The translations under genes and the position numbers were made by a program. The notes beneath the pieces were generated by a model. The model saw only the letters and a program-made list of their open reading frames with translations, had not been told where the DNA came from and ran no database searches. DNA of 5,126 nt, taken from RGIG8782 sp017475895 (GTDB lineage Bacteria > Pseudomonadota > Alphaproteobacteria > Rickettsiales > UBA1997). Location: the NCBI GenBank assembly GCA_947167315.1, contig CAMVHP010000056.1:1-5126 (forward strand), written 5' to 3'. This document shows positions 1-3,726 of the stretch, piece after piece (position 1 is the first letter of the stretch; each line of letters begins with the position of its first letter).

Positions 1-234
1 TTGCCATTGACTTTGTTCACCACAAAGACTGGTGATACCTATGCCGAAGATTACAAATTGGAAGAAGCCGTTACCGAAGATTTTGAATTGGTAACACCAG
101 CTACTGGTTTCGCTCTCTTGCCAGTTGGTAATTTCAAAGTTAATGTTTCTAAAGCCGGTATTATGGAATTCAAGCAGTTGCGTGATGACGCAGTTGATTT
201 GAGTCTCTATATTGCCAAGGCAAAGAATGACTAA
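1..234 (+). CDS. C-terminal part of an unidentified, possibly structural protein (5' end outside window)
   Basis: The frame is open from the first base to TAA at 232-234, giving 77 residues. The leading TTG is just an internal codon as far as can be seen, so the true start lies upstream. I do not recognise the family. The segment is mildly acidic at first, then beta-rich (residues about 30-55, TGFALLPVGNFKVNVS), and ends in a short helix-like tail finishing AKAKND. Two adjacent ten-residue stretches look alike (AEDYKLEEAV and TEDFELVTPA), mirrored in the DNA at 44-61 and 74-91. Codons are biased to TTG for Leu and GGT for Gly, unlike the AAA/TTA-rich genes that follow. Together with the strong terminator just downstream, this suggests a well-expressed product such as a virion protein. 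That role is inference only. Confidence 0.7.
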   Translation: MPLTLFTTKTGDTYAEDYKLEEAVTEDFELVTPATGFALLPVGNFKVNVSKAGIMEFKQLRDDAVDLSLYIAKAKND

Positions 235-253
235 TTAACTTATACATACTTTC

Positions 254-283
254 AAAGAAGCTACTTTTTGTAGCTTCTTTTAT
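254..283 (+). terminator. Intrinsic terminator after the first gene
   Basis: An 11-bp perfect stem (AAAGAAGCTAC at 254-264, GTAGCTTCTTT at 270-280) encloses a TTTTT loop. It is followed by a T-rich run that continues to about 292. It lies 20 nt past the stop at 234 and has the form of a Rho-independent terminator, separating the first gene from the cluster that begins at 326. The arms are AT-rich outside and GC-containing near the loop. Confidence 0.88.
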
Positions 284-325
284 ACCTTTTTTAATTCGTT
301 TAGAAAATATATAAGAGAAGTTATT

Positions 326-649
326 ATGGCATATATTGTAAAGTATCATCAGCAGAATCGTGTTAAAGATTTACCAAGTGTATTCAATGAAAAATCCTCA
401 GGTTTAGAGATTTTCGTTAGAACCATTATCAAAGAAAAGTTGGAAAAGGGTATTTCAAAAGAAGAAATTTTGAAAGAACTCAAACTATTGGAAGTTAACG
501 AAGATAATAAGAATAAATGTTTGGAAGTTATCAAAGAAGAACTTGGTGATGTTGGTAATGTAAAATTGGAAAATTACTTTGATTTCAATACAACTACTTG
601 GAAATCCAATAATGAAGATGTAGGGGAATTTGAAGGATTTTTCGCATGA
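326..649 (+). CDS. Hypothetical small helical protein, 107 aa
   Basis: The ATG at 326 follows an AAGAGAAG purine run at 313-320 with a 5-nt gap, a reasonable ribosome-binding site. The stop is TGA at 647-649. I do not recognise the family. Residues about 27-75 are strongly helical and rich in Lys/Glu (KGISKEEILKEL and similar), so a coiled coil or helical bundle is likely. The last 30 residues are acidic and aromatic, with YFDF near 84-87 and the end EFEGFFA. No signal peptide or membrane segment is seen. It is first in a cluster: its stop overlaps the next ATG as ATGA, so translation is probably coupled. The final codons GAA-GGA-TTT carry the AAGGA site for the next gene. Its phenylalanine-rich end resembles only loosely the DF tails of the following genes. 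Confidence 0.85.
   Translation: MAYIVKYHQQNRVKDLPSVFNEKSSGLEIFVRTIIKEKLEKGISKEEILKELKLLEVNEDNKNKCLEVIKEELGDVGNVKLENYFDFNTTTWKSNNEDVGEFEGFFA
633..637 (+). promoter_or_regulatory. Ribosome-binding site embedded in the end of the 326-649 gene
   Basis: AAGGA lies 8 nt before the ATG at 646, inside the Glu-Gly codons of the upstream gene. It supports 646 as the start and an ATGA-overlap mode of translation. Confidence 0.75.
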
Positions 650-1152
650 CCGAAGAACAATTAAAAATGTTTGGGCTAGATGGTGAAGTAGACCCGGAAG
701 TTCAACAAGAAATGGATATGATAAAAGCATTGAATATCGCCCATTGGAGTGAAACCGGTACTGCTACATCACCTGACAATGAAGATGCTGACCTTGAACT
801 ATATGCGAAAAAGATTAAAGAAGCCGAAGCAATAATGGCACTCAATAGAGATTTTTCCGAAGAAGATATACAAACAGGAACAAACGAAACTGGTTTACCA
901 TTAGATGAATGTGCGTTAAATAACATTGAGAAATTTCTCAATGAAGAAATTGAAAGACTTAGAAAATATCCGATGTCAAATTTGGATAATGTTAGTTTTC
1001 GTGGATTTACAAAGTACTATCCTACAAAATTAACACCAGGTCAAACTATATTGGAAGATGTAGCAAAAGAATATAATGCTAAACAAATTAGAACTTACGA
1101 AATAATTTTAAAATATGTACAAACTCAAAGAGATTTTTCCGATGAATTTTGA
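646..1152 (+). CDS. Hypothetical acidic protein with an internal and a terminal RDFS(E/D)E motif, 168 aa
   Basis: The start is ATG 646, overlapping the previous stop by 4 nt, with AAGGA 8 nt upstream. The stop is TGA at 1150-1152. I do not recognise the family. The N-terminal half (1-66) is acidic and helical with a low-complexity stretch near 36-50. R68-D-F-S-E-E occurs mid-protein and R162-D-F-S-D-E-F at the very end; the two copies share 14 identical bases (847-860, 1129-1142) exactly 94 codons apart. Residues 88-108 form a helix (NNIEKFLNEEIERLRK), followed by an aromatic stretch around 118-126 and a final helix 134-160. No membrane segment is seen. The mid-protein motif suggests either two repeated binding sites or an old fusion of two tagged units. 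The last 11 bases overlap the next gene. Confidence 0.87.
   Translation: MTEEQLKMFGLDGEVDPEVQQEMDMIKALNIAHWSETGTATSPDNEDADLELYAKKIKEAEAIMALNRDFSEEDIQTGTNETGLPLDECALNNIEKFLNEEIERLRKYPMSNLDNVSFRGFTKYYPTKLTPGQTILEDVAKEYNAKQIRTYEIILKYVQTQRDFSDEF
847..860 (+). repeat. 14-bp direct repeat, copy 1 (encodes RDFSE, internal)
   Basis: AGAGATTTTTCCGA is identical to bases 1129-1142 and is in the same reading frame 282 nt upstream of it. It encodes R68-D-F-S followed by the first bases of Glu. See the copy at 1129. Confidence 0.8.
1129..1142 (+). repeat. 14-bp direct repeat, copy 2 (encodes RDFSD at the C-terminus)
   Basis: This is the second copy of AGAGATTTTTCCGA, encoding R162-D-F-S. Its purine part (AAAGAGA, 1127-1133) also sits at the right distance to act as a weak ribosome-binding site for the ATG at 1142. 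Confidence 0.8.
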
Positions 1153-1381
1153 TATTGACCCGGATATTATGAAAGATGTAATAGCCGCTATAACTGAAAA
1201 ACGAAATTCACTTGTAATAGATAATTTGTGGAAACAGGTGCCTAAATATAGTGGATTTACAGGCTCTACTGCCGTTCCAATAGATACTGAGCCACCAATT
1301 TCACAAGCAGAACTTGATATTAAATTAAAGAAATTTGATAACTTAATAAATCAACTAAAAGCAATTAGCGACTTTACATAA
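1142..1381 (+). CDS. Hypothetical protein with SDFT C-terminus, 79 aa
   Basis: I choose ATG 1142, which overlaps the upstream gene by 11 nt and has an AAAGAGA purine run 8-9 nt before it. An in-frame ATG at 1115 would add nine residues but has no ribosome-binding site and gives a 38-nt overlap. The stop is TAA at 1379-1381. I do not recognise the family. The N-terminus is acidic (MNFDIDPDIM), then a helix to about residue 30. A Pro/Thr/Ser-rich link follows (about 34-53, including DTEPP), and then a C-terminal amphipathic helix 54-75. The end is LKAISDFT, one residue off the L-x-x-I-x-x-D-F form seen in the genes downstream. The VDPEV/IDPDI stretch near the N-terminus resembles that of the preceding protein, which may hint at distant kinship. 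Soluble, no membrane segment. Confidence 0.85.
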   Translation: MNFDIDPDIMKDVIAAITEKRNSLVIDNLWKQVPKYSGFTGSTAVPIDTEPPISQAELDIKLKKFDNLINQLKAISDFT

Positions 1382-1385
1382 GGAG
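1379..1385 (+). promoter_or_regulatory. Strong Shine-Dalgarno site overlapping a stop codon
   Basis: TAAGGAG contains the stop of the upstream gene (TAA) and a near-perfect AAGGAG site, 7 nt before the ATG at 1393. It makes the very short downstream frame credible as a translated gene. Confidence 0.85.
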
Positions 1386-1392
1386 AAATAAT

Positions 1393-1512
1393 ATGTTCGT
1401 TGTTGGAGTAATTGTAATCACAGTAGCCATAGTTTACGGAAGTTATGTTCAGGTTCATGAGCATGACCGAGAAACTAGAAAAGAAATAGTAGATTGTAAT
1501 AAAGAAGAATAA
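1393..1512 (+). CDS. 39-aa single-span membrane protein
   Basis: ATG 1393 to TAA 1510-1512. The frame is short, but it is backed by the best Shine-Dalgarno site in its cluster (AAGGAG, 7-nt gap) and a clear protein pattern. Residues 2-19 are almost entirely hydrophobic (FVVGVIVITVAIVYG and on), long enough to span a membrane. The remaining 20 residues are charged (HEHDRETRKEIVDCNKEE) with one Cys. There is no charged residue before the span and the charged tail has mixed charge, so orientation is uncertain. It closes its cluster, 28 nt before a terminator. Tiny one-span proteins of this form occur in phages as holin-like, antiholin, superinfection-exclusion or host-modulating factors. Nothing here decides among these. 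Unlike its neighbours it lacks a DF end. Confidence 0.78.
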   Translation: MFVVGVIVITVAIVYGSYVQVHEHDRETRKEIVDCNKEE

Positions 1513-1540
1513 ACAGTTTAACAAAACATCTTTTTGTTTT

Positions 1541-1568
1541 AAGAGTATTGGCAACAATACTCTTTTTT
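1541..1568 (+). terminator. Intrinsic terminator with GCAA tetraloop
   Basis: A 10-bp perfect stem, AAGAGTATTG (1541-1550) with CAATACTCTT (1555-1564), is closed by a GCAA loop of the stable GNRA class and followed by TTTT (TTTTTT in all from 1563). It ends the cluster of the 39-aa membrane protein. A weaker A/T hairpin (ACAAAA and TTTTGT, around 1521-1537) sits just upstream. The loop region also supplies a -35 box for the promoter that follows. Confidence 0.9.
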
Positions 1569-1576
1569 ATTATATT
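1548..1576 (+). promoter_or_regulatory. Predicted sigma70-type promoter fused to the terminator
   Basis: TTGGCA (1548-1553) is one base from TTGACA and spans the stem top and loop of the terminator. After exactly 17 bp comes TATATT (1571-1576). The T-tract falls in the spacer. Standard spacing puts +1 at 1583, the A of the next ATG. The same design recurs at 3673-3701. The prediction rests on hexamer match and spacing only. Confidence 0.55.
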
Positions 1577-1582
1577 CATTGT

Positions 1583-2161
1583 ATGAGATTTAATGAACCA
1601 GGCGTAAGAATCGGTTTCGCACCGGAAGAAAGAACAGTAATTAAAAATTACAGTACAGATTATGTAGACTGGGAAGGTCCATATTTTGACCTTTCCAAAT
1701 TAGTCAGGGCCTTAGATTGCGTAGGTTTATACGATACCGAATATAATAGAAGTATTTTACGAGACGCAAGTATAAAAGTTATTTATTACAAAGGTCCTAG
1801 TAAAATGACATTCCATTTTGATGTTAGCGGTTGGAATGCTTTTGAAAACCCAAAAGCAAAAGACGATACCGATAATTATATCTACAATTTGAGTTTAGTA
1901 AATATCATTTGTGAAGATGATTATACTGAAACTTTAAACAAAAATGTTTATGGTTCTTATATTCACCACTACGATTTTCTATTTAACAGAGTTTACTGGT
2001 CTATAAAAGATTTGATATTTGCTACCGATTTGATTATGGATTATGAGTATTGTGGAAATAAACACCACCACCCAGTCAAATGGTATTATGATGTAGATTA
2101 TATAAGTAAACTCTATGATGCGAATATAAAACTGGAACAAATTAAGGATGACTTTGAATGA
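1583..2161 (+). CDS. Hypothetical protein with DFE C-terminus, 192 aa; likely paralogue of the 2800-3330 protein
   Basis: ATG 1583 to TGA 2159-2161. No Shine-Dalgarno site precedes the ATG, and no other plausible in-frame start exists before Met75. The predicted transcription start coincides with the A of ATG, so a leaderless message is likely. I do not recognise the family. The protein is rich in Tyr, Asp and Asn. It has a beta hairpin at about 62-84 (turn KGPSK, ending W84-N85), another strand ending C110-E111, and helices at about 130-155. A CGNKHHH stretch (157-163) could bind a metal but lacks a known pattern. A final helix ends L184-E-Q-I-K-D-D-F-E. The order W-N, C-E, G-N, helix, DFE matches the 176-aa protein at 2800-3330 with similar spacing. 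It heads a five-gene overlapping cluster. Soluble, no signal peptide. Confidence 0.87.
   Translation: MRFNEPGVRIGFAPEERTVIKNYSTDYVDWEGPYFDLSKLVRALDCVGLYDTEYNRSILRDASIKVIYYKGPSKMTFHFDVSGWNAFENPKAKDDTDNYIYNLSLVNIICEDDYTETLNKNVYGSYIHHYDFLFNRVYWSIKDLIFATDLIMDYEYCGNKHHHPVKWYYDVDYISKLYDANIKLEQIKDDFE
2122..2155 (+). repeat. Near-identical DNA module at a gene's 3' end, copy 1
   Basis: These 34 bases align to 2413-2445 with one gap and 29 of 33 matches. Both encode a K-L-x-x-I-K-x-D-F tail. The match begins at GAATATAA, which is read in different frames in the two genes. That hints at copying of DNA as well as selection on the peptide, though 8 bases could match by chance. Confidence 0.65.
2144..2148 (+). 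promoter_or_regulatory. Ribosome-binding site inside the DFE-tail codons
   Basis: AAGGA lies 9 nt before the ATG at 2158, formed by the Lys-Asp codons of the I-K-D-D-F-E tail. The GAC-TTT-GA bases then make the spacer, so this tail sequence serves both as protein end and as translation signal. Confidence 0.7.
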
Positions 2162-2448
2162 CTTATTTTGAAATAGCAGTATCTGTATTAAACGAAAATG
2201 GAGATTTAACAAAACAAGTTTATAACAAATTCGCTAGTGATTTTATTAAAAAATACAAGTTCTATAATTCACAAGTATTTGTAAAATATATTTTGAATAA
2301 ATTGGATTATGAAGTTGGATTATTTTTTCTTAAACGATTTGAAACACCTGACGAAACAGTTCGTAAAATTTTTGAATACAAAATCCCAAAAATTTTAAAA
2401 GATTACTTGGTTGAATATAAACTGGACGAAATTAAAAATGACTTTTGA
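2158..2448 (+). CDS. Hypothetical basic helical protein with NDF C-terminus, 96 aa
   Basis: The start is ATG 2158 in an ATGA overlap with the previous stop, with AAGGA 9 nt upstream. The stop is TGA at 2446-2448. I do not recognise the family. The sequence is nearly all helix-forming and rich in Lys, Tyr and Phe. Segments are about 2-12, 17-34, 38-60 (VKYILNKLDYEVGLFFLKRF) and 65-95. Hydrophobic runs are too short and too charged to be membrane spans, so a compact helical bundle or DNA/protein-binding protein is more likely. The tail is L89-D-E-I-K-N-D-F, the DF form without the final Glu. Its last bases overlap the next gene by 11 nt, and its 3' end is a near copy of the 3' end of the gene before it. 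Confidence 0.86.
   Translation: MTYFEIAVSVLNENGDLTKQVYNKFASDFIKKYKFYNSQVFVKYILNKLDYEVGLFFLKRFETPDETVRKIFEYKIPKILKDYLVEYKLDEIKNDF
2413..2445 (+). repeat. Near-identical DNA module at a gene's 3' end, copy 2
   Basis: Partner of 2122-2155 (29 of 33 matches, one gap). Within it GACGAAATTAAA at 2425-2436 recurs exactly at 2447-2458, 22 bp downstream and on the other side of the start codon at 2438. There it encodes D-E-I-K in the next protein, just as in this one. Confidence 0.65.
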
Positions 2449-2800
2449 CGAAATTAAAGACTACCTTCTTTTAGAAAAAGGTTTAGAATGGGATGGTCGC
2501 TGGAGGCAGTTCATGTATGGTAAACTCATATTTGCTGCTGCTAAATGTACATACAAAATAACTGATTATTATGCGTTAGATTTTGTAAAAACATTCCTAT
2601 ACGAAGATGGCAAAACTAAACTATTAACCCAAATTTCTTGTGAAGTAAAACCGGAATGGAGATACGAACTAAAAGATATTACAAAAGAACTATTAGACCG
2701 AAAGTACAAAGAATATATTGAACGATTGGATTTTTTGGCTAATTACAGTAAACGAGAAAAGATTATCAAGAAAGAAAATGAACTCAGGAGAGATTTCTAA
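2438..2800 (+). CDS. Hypothetical helical protein with RRDF C-terminus, 120 aa
   Basis: I choose ATG 2438, which gives an 11-nt overlap with the upstream stop. An in-frame TTG at 2411 is possible but has no better signal. No Shine-Dalgarno site precedes 2438, so translation probably depends on ribosomes ending at 2448. The same 11-nt geometry is seen at 1142. The stop is TAA at 2798-2800. I do not recognise the family. It begins MTFDEIKDYLLLEKG (helix), followed by a Trp/Arg-rich turn (EWDGRWRQF, 17-25) and helices 28-37 and 42-54. A strand-like stretch follows near 62-70. A long, highly charged helix from about 76 to 117 (Lys/Glu/Arg-rich) may be a coiled coil, ending E-L-R-R-D-F. No membrane segment. 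The Arg-Arg codons hold the ribosome-binding site for the following gene. Confidence 0.85.
   Translation: MTFDEIKDYLLLEKGLEWDGRWRQFMYGKLIFAAAKCTYKITDYYALDFVKTFLYEDGKTKLLTQISCEVKPEWRYELKDITKELLDRKYKEYIERLDFLANYSKREKIIKKENELRRDF
2786..2790 (+). promoter_or_regulatory. Ribosome-binding site inside the RRDF-tail codons
   Basis: AGGAG lies 9 nt before the ATG at 2800, formed by the Arg-Arg codons (AGG-AGA) of the upstream tail, with the Asp-Phe codons as spacer. It is the strongest of the embedded sites. Confidence 0.8.
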
Positions 2801-3330
2801 TGAAAATTATTATACCGACCCCACAAGATTTTCTTTGTGGTATAAGTTTAGATTACTGTAACATTGAAACTAAAATAGAACAATTATCGTTTGCTTATAA
2901 TAGTATTCCAGGTCATTTTGGTATGCCAGATAACATTATAGAACTACGATACACATTTCATTTTCAAGGTGAGCCGAGATATGTTTATGTAACTTTGAGA
3001 TGTAATAATTGGAATTATAACATTAATTCTTCGGAAATAGATGTTTATAGAGCTTACATTACAGAAGTTAGATGTGAATCCAACGCATATTATGGAATAG
3101 ATATAAATTCAAGATTTATGGAAGAAGCAAATAAATTATTGCTTGGAGAAAGTTCCTTACAGAATATAATGCGTATTGTAAATTTGTATCTTGAAACATT
3201 TGTCGGTGGTAATCATAATAACATTGACCCACAAAAGATTGCGGATTATTTTATGACACAAAAATCTTTATTTGAGAAAAAGGACAAAGTAAATGCCGAA
3301 CTCCACAGAATCAAACAAGATTTTGAATGA
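2800..3330 (+). CDS. Hypothetical protein with DFE C-terminus, 176 aa; likely paralogue of the 1583-2161 protein
   Basis: ATG 2800 sits in a TAATG overlap with the preceding stop, with AGGAG 9 nt upstream. The stop is TGA at 3328-3330. I do not recognise the family. A beta hairpin spans about 46-72 (turn QGEPR, ending W71-N72). A strand at 80-93 ends C92-E93, a helical part spans 104-135, G137-N138 follows, and a long final helix (142-172) ends L168-H-R-I-K-Q-D-F-E. These landmarks occur in the same order and with similar spacing as in the 192-aa protein: W-N to C-E is 21 residues here and 26 there, and C-E to G-N is 45 and 48. The stretches VYRAYITEVRCE and IYNLSLVNIICE align without gaps. 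The pair is probably an old duplication within the cluster. Soluble. The 3' end overlaps the next gene by 38 nt. Confidence 0.87.
   Translation: MKIIIPTPQDFLCGISLDYCNIETKIEQLSFAYNSIPGHFGMPDNIIELRYTFHFQGEPRYVYVTLRCNNWNYNINSSEIDVYRAYITEVRCESNAYYGIDINSRFMEEANKLLLGESSLQNIMRIVNLYLETFVGGNHNNIDPQKIADYFMTQKSLFEKKDKVNAELHRIKQDFE
3280..3284 (+). promoter_or_regulatory. Ribosome-binding site that fixes the start at 3293
   Basis: AAGGA (within AAAAAGGA) lies 8 nt before ATG 3293. It justifies a 38-nt overlap with the upstream gene rather than a later start; the only later in-frame options are a TTG at 3323 or a Met about 50 residues in. Confidence 0.75.
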
Positions 3331-3634
3331 TATTGATGAATTTATTAGCAAAGCCAATATAGAACAGGCTAATAATGTTTTAGATTATGTTAAACATAGT
3401 GTAAAACATGCCAAATTTCAACCTGAAAATAATTTTTATATTATGGAAATTCCTAATTTAAGAACTATGTATAGTAAAGATTTGTTTGAAACCGTATGTG
3501 AAGTATTAGCAGAAAATTCTATTATGTTTTCCGAGGTTGACGATTATAATAGTAGTTTGTATATTCCAACTGAGTTTGTAAAGAAAAATTTACAAGAAAA
3601 TCTATTAAAATCCATTCAAAAAGATTTTGAATAA
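3293..3634 (+). CDS. Hypothetical protein with DFE C-terminus, 113 aa
   Basis: ATG 3293, backed by AAGGA 8 nt upstream, overlaps the previous gene by 38 nt. The stop is TAA at 3632-3634. I do not recognise the family. There are two helices at 8-19 and 22-40 (IEQANNVLDYVKHSVKHAK), then a strand-like stretch 47-55 (NFYIMEIPN). A helix at 62-75 and a strand near 86-92 (NSSLYIP) follow, and a final helix 94-110 ends L105-K-S-I-Q-K-D-F-E. This small alpha/beta layout has no visible catalytic motif. It is the last gene of its cluster, followed by 92 bases holding a terminator and promoter. It is important for the tag question: it keeps the full L-x-x-I-x-x-D-F-E end although no gene starts nearby, so the tail here cannot be explained by a ribosome-binding site. 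Confidence 0.87.
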   Translation: MPNSTESNKILNDIDEFISKANIEQANNVLDYVKHSVKHAKFQPENNFYIMEIPNLRTMYSKDLFETVCEVLAENSIMFSEVDDYNSSLYIPTEFVKKNLQENLLKSIQKDFE

Positions 3635-3635
3635 T

Positions 3636-3653
3636 TGTAAACATATTTTTACA
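3636..3653 (+). repeat. Short inverted repeat with adjoining direct repeat
   Basis: TGTAAA (3636-3641) and TTTACA (3648-3653) are inverted around 6 nt, and TTTTACA occurs again at 3657-3663. This lies 20-37 bp upstream of the predicted -35 box at 3673. It could be an operator or just AT-rich intergenic sequence. Confidence 0.25.
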
Positions 3654-3662
3654 TAATTTTAC

Positions 3663-3694
3663 AAAAAATCCATTGACAACTGATGGATTTTTTT
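3663..3694 (+). terminator. Intrinsic terminator after the 1583-3634 cluster
   Basis: An 11-bp stem, AAAAAATCCAT (3663-3673) with ATGGATTTTTT (3683-3693), encloses a 9-nt loop. The T-run is 3688-3694, partly within the stem. The A-run upstream and T-run downstream mean it could work in both directions. The loop holds most of a perfect TTGACA. Confidence 0.82.
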
Positions 3695-3701
3695 CTATAT
3701 T
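3673..3701 (+). promoter_or_regulatory. Predicted sigma70-type promoter fused to the terminator
   Basis: A perfect TTGACA (3673-3678) begins at the last base of the left stem arm and runs into the loop. After 17 bp comes TATATT (3696-3701). Predicted +1 is A3708, leaving a 19-nt leader with AGAGAGG before ATG 3727. It has the same architecture as 1548-1576, so the two probably belong to one promoter class. Confidence 0.72.
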
Positions 3702-3726
3702 ATACTTAGAAATTAGAGAGGTAACT

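Noticed and set aside
301..320. TATATAAG before the 326 gene as a T4-type late promoter
   Set aside because: It differs from the TATAAATA late form, and with a normal -10 reading its start would remove the ribosome-binding site at 313-320. No -35 box fits.
1115..1141. Earlier ATG at 1115 for the 79-aa gene
   Set aside because: It has no ribosome-binding site, while 1142 has a purine run at the right distance and shares the 11-nt overlap design with the 2438 junction. It remains possible.
1351..1557. Minus-strand frame with many hydrophobic residues
   Set aside because: It runs through the terminator and opposite two supported plus-strand genes, has no ribosome-binding site, and its hydrophobicity reflects AT-rich antisense.
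2037..2074. CGNKHHH in the 192-aa protein as a zinc site
   Set aside because: A single Cys with three adjacent His does not match a known zinc-binding pattern, and the paralogue at 2800-3330 has only GGNHNN there.
3673..3726. TTG at 3673 as the start of the 3727 gene
   Set aside because: It is the -35 box in the terminator loop and lies upstream of the predicted transcription start; ATG 3727 has a good ribosome-binding site.
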